Of a stretch of DNA of 13,262 nt, positions 1-6,660 are shown piece by piece. The stretch's first letter is position 1. Every line of letters begins with the position of its first letter. This DNA comes from Bacteroidales bacterium UBA6346 (GTDB lineage Bacteria > Bacteroidota > Bacteroidia > Bacteroidales > UBA932): the NCBI GenBank assembly GCA_002438905.1, contig DJSA01000007.1, forward strand, positions 1 through 13,262. The letters run 5' to 3'. The position numbers and the translations under genes are program-made. The notes beneath the pieces were generated by a model. It saw nothing but the letters and a program-made list of their open reading frames with translations. It was not told the DNA's origin and ran no database searches.

Positions 1-582
1 GGGCTGCTCACAATCGGAGGAGTTGACGGAGTGGATACCATTCTCAGCATCCCGAACAACAACGTGCGCAAGCAGTTCTACGAGTACCTCGTGATTGAGT
101 ATTCCAAGATAAAGAACATCAATGTCTCCGAACTTAATCGCCGGTTCAAGGCGGCGGCCCTCGACGGCGATTGGCGTCCGATGATGGAGTACATCTGCCA
201 GCAGTATCACGACACGACCTCCGTACGCAGCCTCATCCAGGGAGAGAGGAACATCCAGGGATTCATGATGGCCTATTTCAGTCTCGACCCCTACTACCTC
301 ACAAACCCGGAAGTGGAGCTCAGCCACGGCTACTGCGACTTTTTCCTCATGCCGGACTTCCACCGCTGCGCCACAACGGCCCACGCCTACATCGTCGAGC
401 TGAAATACCTCAAGCCCGATGCGACCGAGGAGACGGCAGCGAAACAGTGGGACGAGGCTGTGGAGCAGATACGGGGCTACGGCGAGGGCAAGGCGGTCAG
501 GGCTCTTGCAGGGAAGACAGCGCTGCACCTGATTGTAGTGCAGATTAAGGGGCACAGCCTCTACCGGATGGATGAGGTATAG
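1..582 (+). CDS. DUF1703-type AAA/PD-(D/E)XK nuclease family protein, 3' part
   Basis: This is the C-terminal part of a gene that begins before the window; the frame is open from base 1, so the GTG at 31 is not the start. About 193 residues are present. The segment SIPNNNVRKQFYEYL (about residues 16-30) is typical of the junction between the AAA-ATPase-like part and the nuclease part of DUF1703 proteins, which are common in many copies in Bacteroidota. The nuclease core is visible: a helix with ERNIQGF, then the acidic residue D113 in GYCDFFL, then E133 and K135 in IVELKY, which together give the D-(E)xK triad. The protein ends in QIKGHSLYRMDEV. The role of this family is not established; members are predicted cytoplasmic nucleases. 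The gene is convergent with the PUL and probably unrelated to it. The family call is fairly safe from the motifs. The biological role is unknown. Confidence 0.82.
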   Translation, partial: GLLTIGGVDGVDTILSIPNNNVRKQFYEYLVIEYSKIKNINVSELNRRFKAAALDGDWRPMMEYICQQYHDTTSVRSLIQGERNIQGFMMAYFSLDPYYLTNPEVELSHGYCDFFLMPDFHRCATTAHAYIVELKYLKPDATEETAAKQWDEAVEQIRGYGEGKAVRALAGKTALHLIVVQIKGHSLYRMDEV

Positions 583-774
583 TCTTCGACGGACTTAGCG
601 GACTGTCCAGAGACTGTTTCTGACATAGCCTCAGCCCATGCAGGCGCATTCGGGAGAATGTAGTCGCGCAGATGCTTGTGGCTTCGGGGAACAAATTATT
701 CTACCACACATAATACCATAATGAGTGTTGCCCGTTTTCAGAAAATAATTTCGTGGTGCTAGCAACCAGCACAT
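583..774. other. Intergenic stretch after the nuclease gene
   Basis: I see no convincing gene here. Short weak inverted repeats occur just after the nuclease stop (GGAC/GTCC around 590-611), but they have no following T-run, so they are not a clear intrinsic terminator. The stretch around 695-760 is AT-richer than the genes on either side. A near-palindrome centred on TGCTAGCA lies at about 757-764. The convergent operon also lacks a clear hairpin terminator below base 905; it has only T-rich runs on the minus strand at about 884-904. Confidence 0.5.
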
Positions 775-891
775 ATGAAGACCGAAATTGTCGAGGCCTA
801 TACCGCAGCCATAGCCAAGGCAATCAGCGACTACGACGGCACGATAACCGCGAAGCTCGCCTCGGAGATTGCCAGGGTCGAGAAAAAATGA
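775..891 (+). CDS. Possible 38-residue ORF, unidentified
   Basis: An ATG at 775 opens a 38-codon frame ending in TGA at 889-891. A TAG at 760-762 blocks extension upstream. The peptide begins MKTEIVEAYTAAIAKAI, has an SDYDG turn, and continues with a second helical stretch ending in ARVEKK. It therefore reads as two short amphipathic helices, rich in Ala, Lys and Glu, and looks protein-like rather than random. It could be a real small gene, or the relic of the C-terminal end of a larger gene whose upstream part has gone. I recognise no family. A weak match to the Bacteroides -7 box (TAATTTCG at 746-753, one mismatch) lies just upstream, with a poor -33 element. It converges on the PUL and ends 13 bp from the last PUL stop codon. 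Confidence 0.35.
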   Translation: MKTEIVEAYTAAIAKAISDYDGTITAKLASEIARVEKK

Positions 892-904
892 AAATACGGT
901 TCTT

Positions 905-3900
905 TTAGCGCAGCAATTCACTGAGGACGCGGAAGGTGCCGGCGGTCCAGCCGAGCATTGTGGGCATCTCGTATTCATTGCTGACATTGATATTGCCCTC
1001 GACGGCATTGTATTTCTCCCAGAGATTGCCGGTTTCGGCAAAGGTGGAGACCACGGTGTCGAGGTATTTCACGGCTATGCGCCGGGCATCAGCGTCGTAG
1101 CCATAGCGGAGAAGACCCTTTACGGCGAGGTACTGAAGCGGCGCCCATCCGTTAGGATAGGCCCATTGGCAGGAGCGGCGGTAATCGCCGTATGCGCACG
1201 CCGAGATTCCATGAGGATATTCAAGACGGAAAGGGTCGCCGGGAGCATCAGGCGAGAGCGGCAGATTGTCCGCACACAGAGTGCCTGCAATGGCGGCGGC
1301 ATCACGCCGGTCGGCGGCTCCCGAGAAAAGAAGGCTGAACACGGCGGCGGAGAGCACGTCGGAGCGCCGGTCGTTGACATGGTCATAGTCAAAGAACAGC
1401 CCTGACTTGCCGTCTCGCATAAGCTTGTGCATCAGGCGGTTTCTTCGTGCCGCAGCCTTCACCCAACGGCGGGCGGAAGCTCCGTCGCCAAGCTCAGAGG
1501 CAAAGAAGGAGAAATTCATCTCGTAAAGATAGAGGTTCGAATTCAAATCAACAGGGCAGAAATCCTCGCAGCGGCCATCGAATCTCGGCGTGAAGTCCCA
1601 CCCGGACTCCGCTTCGGCAATGTAGTGGGAGCCGATGCGGAGCAGTTCGTCTCGGGAAAGCCCACCGGTGTCGAACCCTGGGCCGAAACGCTCTTTAAGA
1701 AGCCCGATGAATTCAAGCTTCTCCTCATCCGTCGCCTCATTGCCGTAGCGGTTCAGCCCGCAGGGAGAAACCCTCGAAGTCATCCAGAAGTCATATTCCT
1801 TTTCCAGACCTGGAAGCACGCGGGCAAGCCAGTCCCTGTCACCGGTGGCTTCATAGACACTGCGTATCATCATGCTGAGATACGGCGGCTGGGAGCGGTT
1901 CAGGAACCATGTCGCGCTGCCGTTGAGCATCTTGCCGAACCGCTCGACTATATGGAGCATATCCTCCACATTATTGCGTGCCTGCTCCACAAATCCGTCG
2001 AGAATAAGCCCCTCGTCAGTAAAGAATGTGTCCCAGTAGTACATTTCCTGAAAAGCGCCGCTGATACTCGGAACGGTGTATGGATATGGGAGTCCAAAAC
2101 GCGCCCCTTCATCCTCCGTATTGCTGCGGACAGTCTCCGGCCAAGAGGACACGATGAACTCCCTGACCTCCCCGGCCGAAGAGCCGCAGAGAAATGGCAG
2201 CGTGAAGTCTTCCGGGGTAGCCTCCCGAAAAGATACGGCATATCCGCCGGCAGCGACGGCCTTCTGAACCAGACGGCTGCGGTTGTCGCAGCGGTATCGC
2301 GTCACCGTATAGGCCTGAGGATTCGTGCGGTAGTCGGCCGACGGGGCGTCGGCATAGACAGTGGCGACGAAAGTCTTTCCAGGTTCGAGGAAGTCGAATG
2401 CAATCTCCGAGACATGAGCGTGCTCTCCGGTGCAGTTGCCTACGAACCACAGGCCGCTGTCCTTGGCGCGGCGTGCCACCGTGATGTACTCGCCCGGTTC
2501 GGCCTCAAGATAGCGGCTTTCAGACCAGTCCAGAGCCACGTCCTTTATGAACTGAAAGGCATCCGGAAACCGTTCATAGTTCTCCGGAAGGTCCGCGGCC
2601 ATCTGAAGCGGAGAACTCATCACGACATAGATGCCCAACTGGTTGGCAATCGTGCACTTAGCCTTGTTCGGATTGCGCGGATTGACTTTCGACATATCCT
2701 GTTCGAAAATGCCGGGGGTGTAGTCCATAGGACCTCCGATCAGACGGGTAAACGGCAGAATCGTGACGTGTCCCGGAGCATTGCCGGCATTGGCCTGATA
2801 CTCAGTGCCCCTTGCGGATTCGTTTCCGATAAGGTTCGGCCATGTGCGGCAGAGCCCGGTCGGACGAACAGCCTCATGGGCATTGACCATTATATGATGC
2901 TTCGCGGCCTCAGTGACGGCATAGAGGTAGTGGTTCACCATCCGCTGGTTGTAGTGGTTGTTCCCCTTCGGGATTATGTTCCCGACATATCCGCTCTTGA
3001 CGGCATCGTAACCATGCTCATTCATGAAAGTGTAGGCCGTGTCAAGATGGCGCTCGTAGTTCCGTACGGAACCTGAGGTCTCGTGATGCATAATCATCTT
3101 CACGCCCCTGGACGCGGCATATTCCTCTATCCGCCGCAGGTCGAAGTCCGGATATGGGGTAACAAAGTCAAAGACATAGTCCTTCATTTTCCCGAACCAG
3201 TCCTCCCATCCGATGTTCCATCCCTCGACGAGCACCCCGTCGAAGCCGTTTTCCGCAGCGAAGTCAATGTATTTCATAACGTTCTCCGTCGTCGCGCCGT
3301 GGTGGCCGTGAGGCGCAAGCCGAGTGTAGTCGTCCGTGTCAAGGTGCACGCTGCGCAGGTCGTATGTATATGACCACTCGCTCTTTCCGGTAATCATCTC
3401 CCACCACACTCCGACATACTTGCAGGTGTGAATCCACGACGTGTCCTCTATCCGGCAAGGCTCGTTGAGATTGAGGGTGATGCGGCTTGCGAGTATGTCG
3501 CGGGCGTCGTCGGAAACTATGATTGTCCTCCACGGGGTAGTGCACGGGGTCTGCATATAGGCGAGGTCGCCGTTGGGGTCGGGCGTCAGATGCGCCTTGA
3601 ACACAAGGGCAGCGTCGTCAAGCAGAAGGTGCATCGCCGGGTAGTTCACCAGGGCGGCCTCGTGGAGATTTACGTAAAGTCCGTCGTCCGTCTTCATCTG
3701 GAGCGAGGTCTGGACTCCGGTGTCCGAGAATATCGACTGCGCAAGGTTGTAGTCCACCGCCCCGCCGAGCCTGCCCCGGATTTCGCTCAGACGCGACCTC
3801 GTGTAGTCATACTCCTGCGTGTCGTAGTCTCCGGGAATCCACCAGGCCGTATGGTCTCCCGTCATCGCAAATTCCGTAAGCTCGTCCGTAATCACGAAAT

Positions 3901-4336
3901 AGGTCATCCCGTCCTGCGCCGGAAAGCTGTAGCGGAATCCCAGACCGTCGTCAAATAGCCTGAAGCATATATCCATCCTCCGCCCGTCCGGCTTATGCAA
4001 CAGTCTGACAACCATTTCATTGTGACGGTCGCGTATTTCCTCTTCCTCGCCCCACACCGGAGTCCAGACCCCGTCGAAGGAGGATGTTTCCGAGGATATG
4101 AGCTCGAAGCCCTCGCTGAATTCGGACGAGGTGCGGTCATAGAGTCCGCGTATCATGAATCCGAGTCTTCCGGGTTTCACGACCTCCTTCCCATGCCATG
4201 TGAGGCTGTACAGAGGATGTCCGTCATCATCGATGAAAAATGTCACGGAGGACCTGCCGTCCGGGGATTCGAGCGTCTGTGCGCCGAGAGAGGCCGCAGC
4301 GAGAAGCGAAAGTAACGAAAGGATGTATTTTCTCAT
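905..4336 (-). CDS. GH97 (SusB-type alpha-glucosidase) fused to GH37 (trehalase-family) enzyme
   Basis: One unbroken 1143-residue frame carries two glycosidases. Residues 1-19 are a type I signal peptide (ending SLGAQ), so the enzyme is probably periplasmic. Residues about 20-705 are GH97. The motif HHETS (E419), NAHEAVRP (E488) and RGTEY (E512) have exactly the 69- and 24-residue spacing of E439, E508 and E532 in Bacteroides thetaiotaomicron SusB, with E506 matching calcium ligand E526. This points to the calcium-dependent inverting alpha-glucosidase branch rather than the retaining alpha-galactosidase branch. Residues about 718-1143 are GH37: a signature-1-like stretch with YYWD (766-769), NRSQPP (813-818), the general acid D914 in ESGWDF, QWAYPNGWAP (1057-1066), and the general base E1107 in LWEKYN. 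No linker separates the halves. The GH37 half departs from trehalases at several binding positions (GGRF to SGAF, QWD to QWA, no RPES motif), so its substrate may not be trehalose. It is the last gene of the operon, 35 bp after GH3. Confidence 0.9.
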   Translation of the reverse strand: MRKYILSLLSLLAAASLGAQTLESPDGRSSVTFFIDDDGHPLYSLTWHGKEVVKPGRLGFMIRGLYDRTSSEFSEGFELISSETSSFDGVWTPVWGEEEEIRDRHNEMVVRLLHKPDGRRMDICFRLFDDGLGFRYSFPAQDGMTYFVITDELTEFAMTGDHTAWWIPGDYDTQEYDYTRSRLSEIRGRLGGAVDYNLAQSIFSDTGVQTSLQMKTDDGLYVNLHEAALVNYPAMHLLLDDAALVFKAHLTPDPNGDLAYMQTPCTTPWRTIIVSDDARDILASRITLNLNEPCRIEDTSWIHTCKYVGVWWEMITGKSEWSYTYDLRSVHLDTDDYTRLAPHGHHGATTENVMKYIDFAAENGFDGVLVEGWNIGWEDWFGKMKDYVFDFVTPYPDFDLRRIEEYAASRGVKMIMHHETSGSVRNYERHLDTAYTFMNEHGYDAVKSGYVGNIIPKGNNHYNQRMVNHYLYAVTEAAKHHIMVNAHEAVRPTGLCRTWPNLIGNESARGTEYQANAGNAPGHVTILPFTRLIGGPMDYTPGIFEQDMSKVNPRNPNKAKCTIANQLGIYVVMSSPLQMAADLPENYERFPDAFQFIKDVALDWSESRYLEAEPGEYITVARRAKDSGLWFVGNCTGEHAHVSEIAFDFLEPGKTFVATVYADAPSADYRTNPQAYTVTRYRCDNRSRLVQKAVAAGGYAVSFREATPEDFTLPFLCGSSAGEVREFIVSSWPETVRSNTEDEGARFGLPYPYTVPSISGAFQEMYYWDTFFTDEGLILDGFVEQARNNVEDMLHIVERFGKMLNGSATWFLNRSQPPYLSMMIRSVYEATGDRDWLARVLPGLEKEYDFWMTSRVSPCGLNRYGNEATDEEKLEFIGLLKERFGPGFDTGGLSRDELLRIGSHYIAEAESGWDFTPRFDGRCEDFCPVDLNSNLYLYEMNFSFFASELGDGASARRWVKAAARRNRLMHKLMRDGKSGLFFDYDHVNDRRSDVLSAAVFSLLFSGAADRRDAAAIAGTLCADNLPLSPDAPGDPFRLEYPHGISACAYGDYRRSCQWAYPNGWAPLQYLAVKGLLRYGYDADARRIAVKYLDTVVSTFAETGNLWEKYNAVEGNINVSNEYEMPTMLGWTAGTFRVLSELLR

Positions 4337-4340
4337 GTTT

Positions 4341-4371
4341 ATGGATATATATTCATGGATATATGTTCATG
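4341..4371. repeat. Tandem 14-bp repeat in the GH3/GH97-GH37 spacer
   Basis: Two adjacent 14-bp units (ATGGATATATATTC at 4341-4354 and ATGGATATATGTTC at 4355-4368) differ by one base and are followed by a 3-base start of a third. The spacer is very AT-rich against GC-rich neighbours. Read on the minus strand, each unit makes a mini-ORF with the same peptide, MNIYP: 4370-4353 ending in TGA and 4356-4339 ending in TAA. They overlap by ATGA. The first starts 1 base after the GH3 stop, and the second ends 2 bases before the next gene's ATG. This could be a slippage duplication without function or a re-initiation relay. Confidence 0.8.
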
Positions 4372-6660
4372 CTAACGAACTTCAAATGAAACGGTTGTGC
4401 GGATATCGTCCGATGCCGAGCCTACATGGACCGTGTAGCGGCCCTTGTCAAGCACCCAACGGGACAGCGAGGCATCGTAGCGCCGCAGGTCATCGGGGCG
4501 GATTTCAACGGTGACTGTCCGGGTCTCGCCCGGTGCAAGTTCCACCTTGCGGAAGCCCTTGAGTTCCTTCATGGGGCGGTCGGCAACATTTTCCGAGGGA
4601 GGGAGCGGCTCGTCAAAACCCACATAGAACTGCACCGTTTCCTTGCCTGTGACGCTGCCGGAATTGGTCACCGGAACCGAGACGGAGAGAGCGGGACGAG
4701 ATTTCGCGCCGACCCTTATATCACTGTCCTTCAATGCAGTCCGCGAATCAGGGACGCGCATTGTCTTTCCGCTTGTTCTGGCCTGTCCGTAACTGAACTC
4801 CGTGTAGCTCAGTCCGTGACCGAATGCGAAAAGAGGCTTCACGGCATATTTCTCCGCCCGGCGGTAGCCGACATAAATCCCTTCAGCGTAGTTCGCCGTG
4901 AGGCTTTCCGCGCTGTAGGAACCCGTGGCGTGCGCCCCGTTGTCCTCAAGACGGACGGGAAAGGTGAACGGAAGCTTGCCGGAAGGGTTCACGTTGCCGA
5001 ACAGCACATCCGCGAGCGCATATCCTGCCTGCGAGCCGAGATACCACGCCTGCACAATAGCCGGGACGGTCTCCACCCATGGCATCGCCACGGCATTCCC
5101 GCTGACAAGAACCACGGCAAGATTAGGATTTGCCCCCGCAAGGGCCTCAATCAGAGAGTCCTGCCCGTACGGAAGAGAGAGAGACAGCCGGTCCGAGCCC
5201 TCGCTGTCGTTGCCGTGAGCCTTGTTGAGCCCGCCGACAAAAATCACCGCGTCAGCCTCCGAGGCGGCCTTCACGGCATCGGAAACCAGCTGTTCCGCGC
5301 TGCGGCTCTCCCTCAGGTCCTGTCCTGTCGAAACCCCGTCGAGGAATCCGGTCACGTCGCCGACATAGCCGCGCTCATACACAATCTGAACGCTGTCTCC
5401 GGCAGCCGCCGTCAGACCCTCCAGCGGCGTGCATTCATGACGCACCTTCAGCGACGACGAGCCGCCGCCCACAGTCAGCCGCTTCAGCGCATTCTCTCCG
5501 ACTACTGCAATACGGCGTACACGTCTATGGTCAAGAGGCAGAACAGCCCCGTCATTTTTCAGCAGGACAATGCCCTCGGAGGCGATTTTCCGCGCCGCGG
5601 CATCATGTTCCGGAGAGCACAGCGAGCCGAACGGCTTTTCACGGTTCATCGCCGTGCGGAAAATGAGCCGCAGCACTCGGCGCACCTTGTCGTTCAGGAC
5701 TTCCTCGGAAGCCTCTCCGCTTCGCAATCTCTCAAGATACGGGCCGGCAAGGTGGTAGGCGTCATAGCCGTTCCACCCCGTCGTCATCCCGTCTGTGCCG
5801 GTGCCGAATTCAAGGTCAAGCCCGTTGGAGATTGCCTGACCGGTGTCCTCCGTTCCTCCCCAGTCCGAAATCACCACTCCGTCATAGCCCCAGCTCCCTT
5901 TCAGGATGTCGTTCAGAAGATAGCGGTTATGGCAGCAGAACTCGCCCTTGTATTTATTGTAGGAGCCCATCACGGCCCACGCTCCGCCTTCCTGAACGGC
6001 AGCCTTGAACGCAGGGAGATAAATCTCATGGAGAGTGCGGTCATCCACCACGGCCTCATAGGCGTGCCTGTTGGCCTCCTGGTTGTTCAGGGCAAAGTGC
6101 TTCACGCAGGCCGCCACGCCGTTCTCCTGCACTCCCCGGACATACGGCACGACCAGCCTCGACGCAAGGAACGGATCCTCGCCCATATATTCGAAATTCC
6201 TTCCGTTCAGCGGTGTCCTGTAGATATTCACGCCCGGGCCGAGCAGCACGTCCTTCTCGCGGTAGCGCGCCTCCTCTCCCACGGACTTTCCGAAAAGAGC
6301 GGCCATTTCCTCGTTCCATGTCGCGGCAAGACAGGTCAGTGCAGGATAGGCGACACAGGAGTCATTGGTCCAGCCGGCCTGCCTCCACTCGTCCCAAAGC
6401 ACCTCGGGGCGTATTCCATGAGGACCGTCAGTGCACCACAGTTCCGGAATGCCGAGCCGCCGCACGCCGGCTGACGAGAATTTGGACTGCGCGTGAAGCA
6501 GCGCCACCTTCTCCTCAAGCGTCATCCGAGACAGAGCGTCCTCGACACGCGCCTCAAGCGGACGCGTGTTGTCGAGATAGACCGGTTTGCGCGAGAATGC
6601 CGTCAGAAGCACGGTCAGCGCGGCGGCCGGCAGAATCAGAGTCTTGGCCGAAAGTCTCAT
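4372..6660 (-). CDS. GH3 beta-glycosidase (probable beta-glucosidase), periplasmic
   Basis: A 762-residue family GH3 enzyme of full three-domain length, which removes terminal beta-linked sugars (most often glucose) from oligosaccharides. Seen: a signal peptide (residues 1 to about 23), the GH3 N-terminal barrel with the substrate-binding KHF (187-189) and the nucleophile D266 in VISDWGG, the alpha/beta sandwich with acid/base candidate E487 in NDSEGSDR, then GYR and FGHGLSYTEF, and a C-terminal fibronectin III-like domain (about 655-762). The signal peptide ends LLTAFS, where many Bacteroidota GH3 paralogs have a lipobox cysteine. Here it is Ser, so soluble periplasmic export is more likely than lipidation. 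The start ATG overlaps the stop of the preceding gene as ATGA (6657-6660), which implies translational coupling. Beta-xylosidase or another beta-glycosidase activity cannot be excluded from sequence alone. Confidence 0.93.
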   Translation of the reverse strand: MRLSAKTLILPAAALTVLLTAFSRKPVYLDNTRPLEARVEDALSRMTLEEKVALLHAQSKFSSAGVRRLGIPELWCTDGPHGIRPEVLWDEWRQAGWTNDSCVAYPALTCLAATWNEEMAALFGKSVGEEARYREKDVLLGPGVNIYRTPLNGRNFEYMGEDPFLASRLVVPYVRGVQENGVAACVKHFALNNQEANRHAYEAVVDDRTLHEIYLPAFKAAVQEGGAWAVMGSYNKYKGEFCCHNRYLLNDILKGSWGYDGVVISDWGGTEDTGQAISNGLDLEFGTGTDGMTTGWNGYDAYHLAGPYLERLRSGEASEEVLNDKVRRVLRLIFRTAMNREKPFGSLCSPEHDAAARKIASEGIVLLKNDGAVLPLDHRRVRRIAVVGENALKRLTVGGGSSSLKVRHECTPLEGLTAAAGDSVQIVYERGYVGDVTGFLDGVSTGQDLRESRSAEQLVSDAVKAASEADAVIFVGGLNKAHGNDSEGSDRLSLSLPYGQDSLIEALAGANPNLAVVLVSGNAVAMPWVETVPAIVQAWYLGSQAGYALADVLFGNVNPSGKLPFTFPVRLEDNGAHATGSYSAESLTANYAEGIYVGYRRAEKYAVKPLFAFGHGLSYTEFSYGQARTSGKTMRVPDSRTALKDSDIRVGAKSRPALSVSVPVTNSGSVTGKETVQFYVGFDEPLPPSENVADRPMKELKGFRKVELAPGETRTVTVEIRPDDLRRYDASLSRWVLDKGRYTVHVGSASDDIRTTVSFEVR

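Noticed and set aside
31..582. GTG at 31 as the start of the nuclease-family gene
   Set aside because: The frame is open upstream to base 1 and the preceding residues (GLLTIGG) fit the family, so the gene is cut by the window edge.
585..620. Hairpin terminator after the nuclease gene
   Set aside because: The inverted repeats are only 4 bp with long loops and are not followed by a T-run.
740..774. Promoter for the 38-residue ORF (TAATTTCG as a -7 box)
   Set aside because: One mismatch in the -7 box, and the nearest TTG is only 15 bases upstream, shorter than the usual spacing; such matches arise easily by chance.
908..2185. Calling the C-terminal domain GH63 or GH65 instead of GH37
   Set aside because: The YYWD, RSQPP, SGWDF, QWxxPNGWAPLQ and EKY blocks occur in the order and spacing of trehalase-family proteins. 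No GH65 or GH63 motif set is seen.
2180..2230. Possible assembly join or frameshift between the GH97 and GH37 halves
   Set aside because: The frame is continuous, both halves are complete in motifs, and codon use does not change at the join. I treat it as a real fusion, though read data would be decisive.
1427..3076. Long open frame on the plus strand (549 codons) opposite GH97-GH37
   Set aside because: It lies wholly antisense to a gene with clear catalytic motifs. Its translation has no recognisable domains; it is an effect of GC-rich codon use.
4426..6474. Long open frame on the plus strand (682 codons) opposite GH3
   Set aside because: Same reason: it is antisense to a full-length GH3, with low-complexity His/Arg-rich translation and no motifs.
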